From Tubulanus polymorphus (taxonomy: Eukaryota > Nemertea > Palaeonemertea > Tubulaniformes > Tubulanidae): a DNA stretch of 64,000 nt. The position numbers and the translations under genes are program-made. The stretch covers positions 21,316,485 to 21,380,484 of the forward strand of contig NC_134027.1 of NCBI RefSeq assembly GCF_964204645.1. The letters are read 5' to 3'. Positions 47,965 to 59,354 of the stretch are shown one piece after another (positions within the stretch are counted from its first letter, which is position 1; each line of letters opens with the position of its first letter). The notes beneath the pieces were generated by a model. It searched no databases, was not told where the DNA came from, and saw only the letters and a program-made list of their open reading frames with translations.

Positions 47965-50900
47965 ATGTATTTCGCTGTATTGGTTTGTGTGTTATTTGCT
48001 GGCGTTTCGGAGGCGGGCAGCAGGGAGGAAATCGGTAAGACTTCAAATCATACCAGTTTCAGCTTCGCAGGCTTCTAGCTTTTCGCCAATGAATGAATGA
48101 ACCGGCTTCGGTAGGGTCTTAACGGTCGTAGGCGGTATTATCTACAAATCTACAGAGCTGTAGCAAATCTTTGCACGGAACAACTTGAGCGTAATATTGT
48201 ACTTTTTTAAACACCCTCAACCCGCTAAGCGCCACGCAGGGCATTATACGCAGCGGGTTCAATGTTTCTTTTCCCCAACGAGGAAGAGACCAGAGAAGAA
48301 CCTTCGACCAAGAAACTCTGTCACCAACAGGGTTTGAGCCCATAAACCCTGGATTGACGAGACCAGCGGCTTATACCACTAATCAAATCATATTTTGGAT
48401 CATAGATCTTCGATTCGAATATTTTGTTTTTGGTTGCTTTAAAACAAACTAGGATTTACGCTCACAGGATTCATTTTCAAAATTAGCGCCCTTAGTCTTG
48501 CTATCTTCACTGATAAACTATGTTTCGTCAGCTATTTATTCATTCTTCGGATGCCAAAATTCACGTAATTAGCTCCTTAATAAAAACAAGATCATTTTGA
48601 TTTCAGGGGGTTGTACTGTCGAGAGGTTTCCCGAATCAAGTTTCAACAGCGTTAACAATCGTTACGAGAAGGAAGGAGATTGTGAAATGTGTTACTGTGC
48701 AAACCGTGCCGCAAACGTAACCTGCAAAACGTAAGTTTTTTTTCGTAACTTTGAAATAAATTGAATGCACATTCTGGACGCAATAATTCCGTTACTCAAG
48801 CTATCCCACCAGAGGGTGTGTATAATAGTCAACTTCGTCCTAGTTTAGATTGGTTTATTTGGTTGTTGTGGGGTTGAGTTTCTCCACCAATTGTTGTGGG
48901 GGCCACGTTGCATTCCACCCTCGTGTTGTCGTTGTTGGTTCCGATTAATCCGATAAGTGATATCCCTCTGACTCCGGAATAATAACAACTCTTCTAGTGG
49001 GTCTAAGTTCTTCCTTTTTTCCCGTACAATTCTTATTCCTTCCTACAGCTCGTATTTTAGGCTTCTCCACCACTCTAGCATCTCTCGACCCCCTTACTGT
49101 GCTGACCCTCCCTTTTTATACTATTTCATGCTCGCGACGTATCTTCTACATATGTTATACGTCACGAGTTTATTACTTGTTTACTACCTAGCCATACCAG
49201 AGCTCAAGGCTGCGGCTATAACCAGCAACCCTACGCAGATACTCACGTCACTTTCACCTATCTTCTATTCAGTGTCTTATGTGCGACGTAAGCATCTACG
49301 CAGGTTGTTTACTGACTTACTGCCCTGAACTCTGGCTTCCCTCCCTGTTATGCAAACTACTAATATATCACCCCAATATGGCTCCTTTATCTTGCTTTAT
49401 TTAAAACGTATTTAATACGTATTTCATGCATTAATACGCATTTAATACGTATTTAATACATTAATACCTCAACCCCCCTTTTTAATTAACTAATATTTTA
49501 TACAATATTTCATACATTTCAGCCAATATATTTTATATTTTCAGCTAATTTAACAGTGTTATTCTTAATTTGAATTATATAATTTATCATTTAATTCATG
49601 AACATATCTATGAGTTTTTTAACTTTTATCATTTTTATACCTTTTATTACATATTTCTGGATTTAATCTTATTAATTCTATCTGAAATATAATTGATATT
49701 ATCTTTTAATTCAGCGTATCTAATTTTGCAATTATCATAAAATTCCAATAACTGTTTCAAACTATAAACTGAAAATGAAACTAATCCTGAAAGCATTATA
49801 ATTGATTTAATTTATTCTGTTGATTTCTGTAAATAAGGTGTAATATTTCTAATATCTTACTTTCACTCATTTTTATAGCTAAAATATATAGAATAGATTA
49901 AAATAAAAGATACTGTCTTAACCCTCTAAATTATTTTCTAAATTACTTTTTATTCTTTTTATTTTTATCATTATTTCCATTCAACTTCTTTAATTTCTTA
50001 TTTAATTTCATATTTTCATTCATTAGATCCTTACTAATATTCTCGTAATAAAAGTATGCGGCCAATATTAAACCTCCAGCAACTAAATAATGTTTCAAAT
50101 CACTACTTCCGGTTGGAATGAATGTATTTAATGTTTTATAATCATTTTTGGAAATATTAAACTTTAAAATGACTAAATCAAATAACAATTAAACTTACTG
50201 TCTAACAGTTATTCATTAACAAATTTCTCAATGTTTTAAATATTATATGTTTAAAACATACAGCTTAATCTTATTTCAATATATAATATTATTCTTTCCA
50301 TAATTGATATGTTTAATTGTTTGATAATGTTTTGATTTATGTGATCTTAAATATTTGCCACCACAATAACAATGCACTTTTTCATTTGGATTGAATTTTC
50401 TAAATTCATCATCTAAATTACATCGAATTCCAATATCTTTATAAGAATTATTATTATCTGATTCACCTTGAATTCCATTATTTGATGAATTTTCATTATA
50501 GATAATTTGTTTATCATCAAAATTGAAATGATATAATTTTTTCAATTCTTAAGTTAATCAAATCATTGTAACCTTTAGACAGTATTAAATCACTATCTCT
50601 ATCGTTATAAGGAGTTTGAAGAATATTTATTATGTTTTCATCTAAATTACCTTTATAATTAAAAACTGTAATAAATATTTTAGGATTTTAAGCACCATTA
50701 TCTAAAGTATCTACTAGTTCAGTAATTAAATATGTTTCATTTGATAATATTGTTGCTGAAATATAATTTTTAATGTTTAAACTGTGAAAATAATTTATTG
50801 GTTTCATTTATTTCGATTTTGAATTTAGGTTCTTCTTCTTCTTTCTTCATTTTTATAACAAAACTTTTATTGAAATAAATCTAACTCATACAATTATTCA

Positions 50901-51851
50901 ATGTTAAAATATGAATTATTTCACTCACACTTTAGTCACACTTTTTATGTTTAAAAATAAGAATCTAAATATAAATATAAATATTCAATGTTTCAAATAT
51001 GAATTATTTCACTCACACTTTTTATGTTTAAAAATCAAGAATCTAACGTATATAAATATAAATATTCAATGTTTTAAATATGAATTATTTCACTCACACT
51101 TTTTATGTTTAAAAATTGATTTTTTATTATTCGAAATCTATATTTGATCTTATTTTTCTAGATTATAATGCTAACACTTTACTCACACTTTTAAAAATAT
51201 GAAATTATTAGAGTATATAGGAAAGTGTTGGTTCAGGTCAAAGGTTGAGAGGGCGAGTGAGTAGAAAATTAAAATAAATTCGAGCGTGCGTACTATTTGC
51301 GAACCGGCATACTTCTAAAGTATCTAGATTTCCACCGGGCTCGGGTAAACTTTTGAAAGGCAGGGTATGCTGACGATGAAATGTCTAATATCTGATCCTT
51401 AAAGTTCATTTTCGTAAGGAAATGTGTGAGGTGAAGCTAAACATATTATTTCATGTGAAGTAAGGACGATCACTTTTGAAGGTGTGACACAAATCACTTT
51501 TGAAATGTGTTTAATATGTCTGGTGTTTATTGAAAATGTCCCAGGCAAAGTTGCAATGTGTACGTATATGGTTTGCATTATCTGTTTTGCAGGTGCACCC
51601 TATGGGGAATTCAATCATACACATGTCAGTACGAAATACTGTTGAAAGACGTGTGTTATTACGGTAACACAACCGCTCAATGGCCCGGGTGTTGTTCGAA
51701 GCGCAGGACAATCTGCCAATCGTCTGGTAAATACACGTCAGTGTTCAATAGTGATGCATTTGCCGAATTCCAGAAAACGGCAGTTAAAGATCCTACGTGT
51801 AACTCTACCATGGAGGCAATAGTTAGGGCTTGGTTAGCCCTTTACGACTAA
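47965..51851 (+). CDS. small secreted cysteine-rich protein, VWC-like
   Basis: Three exons, 47965-48034, 48607-48730 and 51593-51851, with consistent phases, give 150 residues. The ATG at 47965 opens a signal peptide (MYFAVLVCVLFAGVSEAGS). The mature part has 12 Cys: GCTVERFP, GDCEMCYCANRAANVTCKTC, then QSYTCQYEILLKDVCYYG and WPGCCSKRRTIC, and PTC near the end. CxxCxC followed by VxCxxC, and later PGCC, resembles von Willebrand factor C modules. NVT and NTT are possible glycosylation sites; NST lies near the C terminus. It was probably secreted as a matrix, signalling-modulator or defence factor; the role is unknown. Intron 2 (2.86 kb) holds a foreign-looking AT-rich island. A polyadenylation hexamer lies 238 nt past the stop. 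Confidence 0.82.
49647..49796 (-). CDS. 49-residue small membrane/coiled-coil-like protein in the AT-rich island
   Basis: Starts at the ATG 49796 that overlaps the stop of a 24-residue frame (49870-49797, MSESKILEILHLIYRNQQNK) as TAATG. MLSGLVSFSVYSLKQLLEFY is hydrophobic; the rest (ELKDNINYISDRINKIKS) looks like a charged helix. No family recognised. Either a separate small gene or the second half of a frameshifted one. Confidence 0.35.
   Translation of the reverse strand: MLSGLVSFSVYSLKQLLEFYDNCKIRYAELKDNINYISDRINKIKSRNM
49943..50188 (-). CDS. 81-residue single-span membrane protein-like frame in the AT-rich island
   Basis: Contains LKHYLVAGGLILAAYFYYE, a plausible membrane span, followed by a Lys/Asn-rich helical tail (NENMKLNKKLKKLNGNNDK). 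No ATG precedes the span in frame, so the 5' end may be damaged or use another start. No family recognised. It lies 87 bp downstream of the zinc-finger-like gene in the same orientation. Confidence 0.35.
   Translation of the reverse strand: MLFDLVILKFNISKNDYKTLNTFIPTGSSDLKHYLVAGGLILAAYFYYENISKDLMNENMKLNKKLKKLNGNNDKNKKNKK
50276..50850 (-). pseudogene. zinc-finger-like protein gene of the AT-rich island, frameshifted
   Basis: ATG at 50850 opens MKKEEEEPKFKIEINETNKL; the reading then passes through another frame (NYISATILSNETYLITELVD, one stop, FITVFNYKGNLDENIINIL) and returns near 50545 to a frame ending at 50276. The C-terminal part has CYCGG, then KSKH and TIKH, giving C-x-C-x11-H-x5-H. Each piece is coherent and in order, so one gene of about 190 codons has decayed by two frameshifts and a stop. 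Short CxCGG-H-H fingers of this sort occur in proteins of large DNA viruses; that link is a recollection, not a search result. Confidence 0.45.
50900..51125. repeat. AT-rich tandem repeat, about 85-bp unit, three copies
   Basis: ATGAATTATTTCACTCACAC recurs at about 50909, 50999 and 51079, each followed by TTTTTATGTTTAAAAAT and ATAAATATAAATATTCAATG. It could be a promoter/origin-like or terminal repeat of the AT-rich island. Confidence 0.75.
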
Positions 51852-52088
51852 ACATCTGTATACATTAACGATTTCGTCATATTTGATATCTCTGACGTTA
51901 TATTCAATAATAATCTATATGTAAATGATATCTATGACGTTTTCACAAATAATTCAACATATGTTTTGACTAATTTCATCTAGCATCTTTCATCAAAGAT
52001 TTATTTATTGTATACGATGATGAGGCAAATTGAAATAATTATAAACAGTGATAAAAATATGTTTAGTTTTCATTGCTTTTAAAGTAAA

Positions 52089-52094
52089 ATAAAA
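52089..52094 (+). terminator. polyadenylation hexamer for the VWC-like gene
   Basis: AATAAA lies 238 nt after the stop codon at 51851 with no other AATAAA between. Confidence 0.4.
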
Positions 52095-52274
52095 TGCACA
52101 ACATGGATATACGAATAACGAATTACGACATTAGAAAATTGCATATTACTATCATGTTATTGACCAATGAAGTTTGTACTGTGAAATAGGCGTCAACACG
52201 TCTAGAATAACGCTTCGATATTTGAATGCGTTTCTTCAGGCAATTGTCATCAATGTATAATATTATACATAGCC

Positions 52275-52771
52275 TTATGTAGTATTATTGAAACTTTCCT
52301 TGTGGCCTCTATTAATTAAACGTCGCGGTTTGATCACGATGTGGGCTTTTAACGGCAAAACTATGATAAATAGACGCTCGATTTGAATTAAAACAGTCGC
52401 CAAATTACGAGTGGCCCGAAGCGTGTCGTTTAGTATCAGTAGCGCCCGGCGCATGTGCGGAAAGATCAGACTAGCAGGTTGACCAAAAACGTAACGTCCA
52501 TGGATAATGTGAAATGCTAAGAATGTCAGTGGTTCTCTGAACAGCTTGATAATTAAGAACGCGGTCGCGACGCTAGCCATAGAGCGTTAACGGAACGGTG
52601 CGCCTTTAGCAGACGACCCAATATAACAATCGTGATCGCGTTCAGAGATATACCGATAACGCAAAGAGGACCCACACCGTAGTAAACCTTGACGTGGTAA
52701 CAAACGTTATTCATCTGTATGAACTTCGGTTTGACCAAACTATCTGTTAATCGCTGAACTCCATCTTGCAT
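52275..52771 (-). pseudogene. GPCR pseudogene, TM1-TM3 only, frameshifted
   Basis: From the ATG at 52771: NNVCYHVKVYYGVGPLCVIG and LNAITIVILGRLLKAHRSVN cover the N terminus and TM1; at about 52565 the frame changes and SVATAFLIIKLFREPLTFLA (TM2) and NLATVLIQIERLFIIVLPL (TM3 with IERL at DRY) follow. Homology stops after the second cytoplasmic loop; no TM4-TM7 was found. It belongs to the same ERL-type group as the receptor at 21376. The lesions are a one-base shift and truncation. Confidence 0.75.
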
Positions 52772-52799
52772 CCTCTAGTTCTGCGTCAAATGTTACCGC

Positions 52800-53420
52800 A
52801 TCCTTTCAAACCGACTTCTATTGAACGTTTCAACATGAACTTAATGAGTCAATGATTCTCACTAACTCAGGAAGATCGAATCGAGTTTATTTGATAAATT
52901 GAATTAAGCAATAATGGGACTAAAACATTAACGCAATTGACGCCATATATCTATTGAAAAGCAGTTTGATAAATATCTTCCCATTCATAATTCTGTAAGT
53001 TTTGGATCGATTTGAATTTCAACATTTTGTAGAAAATTTTGATTTACATATATAAATAAAGCAAAGGCGGTCACGATTCATGAATTTTAGAGTAGAAACT
53101 GATAGAGAAAGAGAGGGGAGGTATATTGAAATTCAAAAAGTTTCTTCGAGCTGAATAGATTCATTGAATTAGTTTGTGGATGTACATGTAGTCGACGAAG
53201 CTGCAGCTGCAAATTACGAAGTTGAGCCACGTACTCAAAAACGATTCTAAACGTCTCGAATTACAAGAGTAAGTTGCAAATAAAAATTGCAATAAAATTT
53301 CCATCTTGGATTAGTCGAAAAGTTCAATAAACTACCGGCTCTAGGAAACATGTAGAATCCCACAATAATAATGAAAAAACAGTCCGAAAGTTTAACTGTA
53401 GCTAGTAGTTCAGTCAACGT
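52800..53420. other. intergenic, no gene seen
   Basis: AT-rich with short frames. CTGCAGCTGCAAATTACG at about 53201 and a GA-rich stretch (53104-53122) are the only local features. Confidence 0.4.
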
Positions 53421-53490
53421 TTCGACTATATCCTTATAGTCATCCTCGGGAATACTGTATTCAGTATTCCTGAAGATGACTATTTGGATG
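53415..53490 (-). ncRNA. hammerhead-core-like motif in an inverted repeat
   Basis: The minus strand has GAGGATGACTATAAGG, then ATATAGTCGAAACGTTGAC, i.e. a potential stem II (GACTATA/TATAGTC) and GAAAC; the CUGANGA box has one change (CCGAGGA). The plus strand at 53468 shows TCCTGAAGATGACTATTTGG, so two motifs face each other across ATACTGTATTCAGTAT. Confidence 0.35.
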
Positions 53491-53929
53491 ACTTTATACG
53501 CGAGATATGGGCGTGGTCATGCTGTAACACTGACCAACCTAATTTCGATTAGATGGCAAACTCTTGGCTACTCAAACTGTATGAGCATGCTCTAGGAATG
53601 TCTTACAGTCGTATTGTATTGAATTTTTGTATTTTATTTGCAATATCATAAAGAACATTGAATTTTTGTATTTTATTTGCAATATCATAAAGAACATAGT
53701 AACAGATGTTGTAACACATGCGAGCAAAGATAAGAATGAGATTGCCAGGGACCGGAAGAATCCAGAGATTATCCCTGTCAATGACAAATTACGGAAAAAC
53801 TGTATTTTGGCTAACTGATAAAGCCATACATTGACGAAAACCGGAAATGAGGATTTTTATTGAAAATGAATGCAGAACGTTTAGGATAAGATAAAGATTT
53901 TATGTATTATTTGGATAGAATTATATATC

Positions 53930-56060
53930 AATTACAGGAAAGGAGGTGGACATTTAAATAAGGAAGAAACAGACAACCTATTACGAATTGCATGCGGGAT
54001 GCTACTCCAGATTTTGGGACAAGAGATACTTATAGAGAATGACCTATGGGTTGTGTGAAAATACGGTACATACACGGTATATCGAGATCCCGTGCATTGC
54101 GTAGAATTCTTACTATCTCTCGTTTTTAAAAGACAATAAATGTATGGAGTTATCGGCACTAGATGACCAGTTGACCAGTTTATACATAAAGAGCGCTGTA
54201 AGAAACTTATTAATATCAGTGAGGGTAAGAAATCTGCCAAGTTTAAACAGGGGGACCGTATGTGCAAGAAATGGGACATTGAATACAACGCGAATTGCTC
54301 TCTTTTGGAGAATCATTATTCGATGGAGTCGAATAGGGTAGGTCCGTGTCCATACAATGTTGCAATAAAGGAAATAAGGGAGTATAGGGGAGTTATATAA
54401 GGTAGGTAGAAAGCATCTCGGTAGAACTCTAGGGGCTTAATTGTACATCAAACCGATCGATTGCGAAACTTTATTAGAAATATAGTTATATGAGGAGACC
54501 ATATAAGTAACTTGCTGTCAATTAACGCGCCTAAGAATCTCGAAGTATCGGCTCGTACAATAACCACATCGTCTAAAACTATATTCAAACCCTGGGGGAT
54601 ACGAACGTTACCAAAGATTATATAGGCCTAGCTTATTTTATCTATATCTAGGGGGAGTTTGTTTAATCTAAACCAAGAAGAGAGCCGCTTTAGTTCATTG
54701 TTAATTGTATTAATTGTGTTAATTGTATTCGCTATTGGGACTTTATTGCTGTAAAATATGGTAGTGTCATCTGCGAACAGGATGAAGTTCAAGAGTTGAG
54801 AGGTTTTAGTAATATCGTTGAGTAAGAATAGTAGAGGTCCGAGAATTGATCCTTGAGGTGCTCCATAATTTATAGATTGTTTTGAAGAAAACGCACCGCT
54901 GTAAGAAACATACTGTGATCTATCTTTTAGATAGCAAGTGAACGAAGATTGAGGAACACTACGCGAACCAAGATTCTGTTATTTACTGGGAGTATGCCAT
55001 GGTTGATTGTATCGAATGCTTTTGAAATGTCGATGAATATTCCACAATAACGTAACCATCTTCAGTTAATTTGGAAATTTGGTCAGTGAAGTCAAGAAGG
55101 CCAAGTTCTGTGGAGTAACTCTTCCTAAAGCCGTATTGCTTTGGTGATAATATATTGTGTTTATTGATAAATGAAATAAGCCGGCTTGTAAGTTAGGCGC
55201 AGTATATTTGAAAAACAGGATAACATTGAAATCGGTCGATAATTCGATATATAATCCCCATAGAACCCTTCTTAAATAGAGGAATTAATAAAGCAATTTC
55301 AAACTGAGTAGGGACAATACCTGTAACGTAAGGACGATTAAAAACGTGTTAGAGAGGAGACAATGATCATTGTGTTTTCAATAATCTTTGGTTTAATATC
55401 ATCGGGTCCCGCCCCCTTATCGCCGTCCATACTACAAACAATGTTTAAGATTTCCGATTTATGATAAGTGAACGGCGAATATTGTCCTCAATCCTAGCGC
55501 CAAGGTACGCAGAAACCGTGACCGGTGTTGATGGTATAAATTAGCTGCAAGGTCAGGCCCAATGTTAACGAAAAAGGTTTTGAATGTATCAGCAACTTGA
55601 TCAGTTGTCAGAAGAAGTCCATCGCGAGACTTAAATTGAGGGATAGACTGATCTTGGTTAGAAGTTCCTACTCCTACTTCCTACTACTATTAAGTTTCCC
55701 AGGTTTTCCGTAGATCATTTTTAACTTAGAAAAGTGATTCAGAATAATACTTTGTTTCTGCAGTTTTAAGTGTGTGATTGAAATTGTTGCGATAAATGCG
55801 ATATATTTCTCTGTCATCGGGTTTTTTAGTTTAAATAAATTTCCGATAGTATCTAGATTCAGTTTTAATAGATCTGAGAAGGCCGCTAGTCAGCCAAGGT
55901 TTACGAACTATTTGAACTGTTTGGTGCTGGACTGAAAATAATTCACCATATATGAATTTGTATCTACCAAAAAAAACAATGCTTGATTAGGGGCAGGTTC
56001 AGTAAGAACGGGAAATAAATCTTCCATTAGTAGTCTGATTTTGAAGTCGCGAGTTTTAGC
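53930..56060 (-). mobile_element. decayed CR1/L2/Jockey-like LINE
   Basis: Read on the minus strand, RT motifs appear in order: NYGAPQGSILGPLLFLLNDI (about 54885), FADDTTIFYSNK (active site, about 54780), SWFRLNKLPL, then the C-terminal LQKRAIRVVFNVPFLAHTVP (54310) and CPKIWSSIPHAIRNRLSVSS (about 54010). Upstream parts to about 56060 carry finger-domain and endonuclease-side remnants. Many frame breaks make it nonfunctional. The C terminus parallels that of the 59-kb element (LQKRAIRLISNSYYLAHTDP) but is clearly diverged. Confidence 0.8.
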
Positions 56061-56144
56061 CTCAGTTATAAGTCGAGAGGAAATGAGAACTGTGTTTATG
56101 ACCCGATCTCAGTACGGAACTGAGCTGACCGTGTATTTTCTGTA

Positions 56145-56400
56145 TTGTGAACGCAGATTCGGCGCTTAGCCAGCCGCGTATTTACATCCTCGTAGTACAA
56201 AACACTAAACACTAATTACACTCCCCAATGTTGACACACTGGGTGACTACTATACTGGGCTTACTAAGTGCCGAATTGCCGACTCTACGTGTGAACGTAA
56301 CTGGCTGTGTAAGCGCCGTATTTTGGTGAATTCGGCACCGGCAAAGTACGGTACTTCGTAAGCGCCGAATCTAGTGTGAACGCGGCTTATGTATGGAATA
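56145..56400. mobile_element. MITE with ATTCGGCGCTTA inverted ends
   Basis: GTGAACGCAGATTCGGCGCT at about 56147 is mirrored by AGCGCCGAATCTAGTGTGAA at about 56371. Internal GCGCCGTATTTTGG and TAAGTGCCGAATTGCC add further symmetry. No ORF. Confidence 0.55.
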
Positions 56401-56569
56401 GTGGATGACAAAGGTAGAAAAGTGATCGGAAATATCGATGGTCACAATACCTGAATGTGTTGAGTAATAATGAATAACGTTAGAAATATGTGGTCAATGC
56501 AAGTGGCGGTATATGCAGTGACGCGGGTCGGTTTGGAGATGGGAGGATTAAGCGGAAAGGTCAACATAT

Positions 56570-56915
56570 GGCCCAAGTCCGATATACGACATTAATTTAT
56601 AGTGCAACGTGTAGAGATACCTTTTGGAGTAAATCGGGGAATAATGGGCAAGCTGAAATATAAAAGCGTAGTAATATGGAACTAAAAGAAGTTCCATGAA
56701 AATAGATCCTTGATTGGGGATCCATATTCTGCAGCTGATGCCACGCGACACCTTACATACTAGGGTGATGACTCTAAATGACAGTTGACAGGTGACACCC
56801 TACACACCAGTTAGGTGACGACTCCACAGGACGGTTGACAGATGACACCCTACACACCATTGGCGCAAGTCCAATATACGACATTATAGGGCAACACATC
56901 AGTGGAGACATACTA
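56570..56915. repeat. local direct duplications
   Basis: CCCAAGTCCGATATACGACA (56573) recurs as GCAAGTCCAATATACGACAT (56864). Between them GGTGACACCCTACACACCAG and GATGACACCCTACACACCAT form a second, tandem pair with a period of about 60 bp. Confidence 0.6.
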
Positions 56916-58990
56916 ACGCGTTCCCAAATGTTTTGATACTTTCTCAGTTTGTATCAAAAATATTGCCAATTTCTGGTCCTTGAGTCCTGAAAAATGATAA
57001 ATTTACAGCGCAAAATCGTACAAACGTGTCAATTATACTTCTAAACACTTTATTTGCGGACCACATTATGAATTGAGCGTGGGCCATAGAGCGCTATATC
57101 CGCCTGTGATCTCGACTTTCAATTTATTACGTAAGCTATTCGTGAACAAAATGCGGCCGGCGCACAATAGAAACTTCGCTCTATGTATTCTTTCATTACC
57201 GCCGACAAAGAGGACCGATATTTCGCAAATTGGATTCGGGAGGTTTAAACCTCCCAAGGTCAAATCACTAAAATTGTGACCTTCGTGGAGATTATCTAAA
57301 AAGCCGATGGTAATCAAATTTAGCAGAACTTTTTACCCAAACGTTCAATGGTTTGAAAATCTTTCAATGGCATTCCTAAGTATTTGATGAAAGTTGAGAA
57401 ATCATAAGATATTCATATAACCATGGACTCTAAAACCTAAATCGTTTAAGAGTCCCTGGTATAAAAGAAAAAAACTTTGCATAACGAATAAGCAAAAATT
57501 CGAATCTGAACCATCTGTTTGGAATTGATTCTTATGAAATGGAAACAAATGCGTGAGCACTACTCATTGATTCGTTCATTATTGTACAATATGTTTCATT
57601 TGTTGACCGTAAGACGTTGACATTATGTCAATTTCATTCAATTTACTTTGCGGCTTTACAACGGCTATTTCACTGGTTCTGCGTGATGAGATAATTCTGA
57701 TTAAAGTTATTGTATTAATTTCTACATGTATATACGTAATGATACTCTTTCTGAATAAAAGATGCACGTTATTCGAATCCCCACCATTGTTCTCTACAAT
57801 GTACGTTAATCAAACTCACGATAAAACCAGAGCCAAAACCATGGACTCAAAAACGAAGAATCCGTGGTCAAACATACAATTCTAATTTCCCCGTTAGTTC
57901 ACTGATGCCGTCAGTTTCTATCGAATGCAAGGATTCTAGCCAATCAGAGAGGCGCATTTAAACATCCATTGGCATGTAAGTTATAGTACAACTTAGACAA
58001 TAATCAAGGTTCGAGCCAATGTCAGTAACTACAATATGTTCTTTCATCAAATATAAATAACTCAGCAGTAGTCAGTTAGTTGAGTTTGTTTGACTTGTTT
58101 TGTATTTCATCAATCAATCTATTTCATTCTATTTTAAAGTACAAACTAAACGCTTGAATTGCTTATAACACGACCAGGTATGAATTAGAATAGATTGGCT
58201 TAATATTTCGAATGCAAATTTGGCGATTAAGCAATCGGAAATTCGAAGTGCTTGAGAAATTTTTCAATACGCCCATTACTTCGAATAGCGATAAGTTCAT
58301 TGACACATGTGACCATTGTTTTGTTACTTTCGATAGCGATTCGAATAAGCTATGCGACAGCTAACGACAGCACAATCGCAATATCAACAGAAGTTCATTT
58401 TATCCTACATGATGAGGCTAAATTCAGTGAAATCGATCGTGTTCTGAAATATATATTTTCCTGGATACATTTTGTTTATTGTAGCTATTCTATGCGGTTT
58501 TATACATTAACCTGCTATAACATATTGACCTTTTTCAAGAACCCAAAAATTACAATTTTCTGGGAATCTGTTTTTTTTTCAAAAACAACCCAAACCCGAA
58601 ATTCTGTACAGTTAGTACGCAGCGTATATAATGTCGGATTAGAGAATATTGAAAAAACTTAGAAAAAGTTCAGTGAAGGAAAATAAGCTCAGCAGTGACA
58701 AATTGTCATTTCATCCCCTTCACGTGATTAATTGATGTCCAAATATGTTCTACCGTGAAAACTCTGCATTTAGCGTCAAACGAATTTTTGTATATGTATC
58801 TCAGGATGCATGCTCTTAAAAAAGGTAGCCTATTAGGAAAAAACTTACCCGGTAAAATCCTAATTTGTCCTAAACGATATTCCAACTATTATTTTGTTAA
58901 TTGTTCAACTATCATCACTAACTGGGTAAGTTAGTTGAACTTACATAAAGATATATCATTAGGGACACTTCAATTTCACACCATTCAATA
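56916..58990. other. intergenic, no gene established
   Basis: The frames at 57066-57317 (minus) and 58212-58370 / 58252-58662 (plus) are moderately protein-like but have no recognised domain or convincing splice structure. ATATAAATAA at 58051, a TCAGTTAG initiator-like site at about 58073 and CCAG|GTATGAAT at about 58178 might mark a promoter and first exon. Confidence 0.3.
58051..58080 (+). promoter_or_regulatory. possible TATA/initiator pair
   Basis: TATAAATA at 58052 is followed by TCAGTTAG about 21 nt later and by a good splice donor about 100 nt on. The TATA-to-initiator spacing is shorter than usual, and no downstream gene could be defined. Confidence 0.25.
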
Positions 58991-59354
58991 TCATAAGGGA
59001 ACAAAATTCTTTGAAACTTGGTTAATGATTTGATTTGATTGGAACACTTTATTTTTCAAATATAATTTACAGCATAGTGTACAAAGCATAATACAAAATA
59101 CAGTAAATTAGACCTGGAGGGGCCTGTAGAAACTAAGGAATAGTTTGTATAAAACAGGTCCCTCAAAAGAGAAAAGAAAAAAAGAGAAATGCAATAAAGA
59201 AAATAATATGCTCACAGTCAACCCTTAACACACAAAATGCAATCAAAGTAAACTATGATAACAGCTTGATTAAGATATAATCATTTAATAAGCCAGTTAT
59301 TTTCTGAAATATTCCAAAAACAATAATTTTAGTTCGAATAACTGTATGATAAAA

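Larger units (their letters stand above)
49480..51190 (-). mobile_element. extremely AT-rich island with several same-strand small ORFs
   Basis: Composition drops sharply from the flanking DNA to a very high AT level. At least four small frames lie on the minus strand in tandem (50850-50276, 50188-49943, 49870-49797, 49796-49647), two with a TAATG stop-start overlap, and a tandem repeat lies at the upstream side. Density, one strand and lack of introns resemble a virus-like or virophage/Polinton-like segment, but no polymerase, capsid, integrase or terminal repeat was found. It is inside an intron of the VWC-like gene, on the opposite strand. Left boundary uncertain; TTAATACGTATTAA-like repeats lie at about 49400-49460. 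Confidence 0.55.

Noticed and set aside
57066-57317. 83-residue minus-strand frame
   Set aside because: Moderately protein-like but no start context, splice sites or recognised domain; kept only as a note in the intergenic entry.
58212-58662. Two overlapping plus-strand frames near a TATA-like site
   Set aside because: They compete for the same DNA in different frames, one lacks an ATG, and no second exon could be joined.
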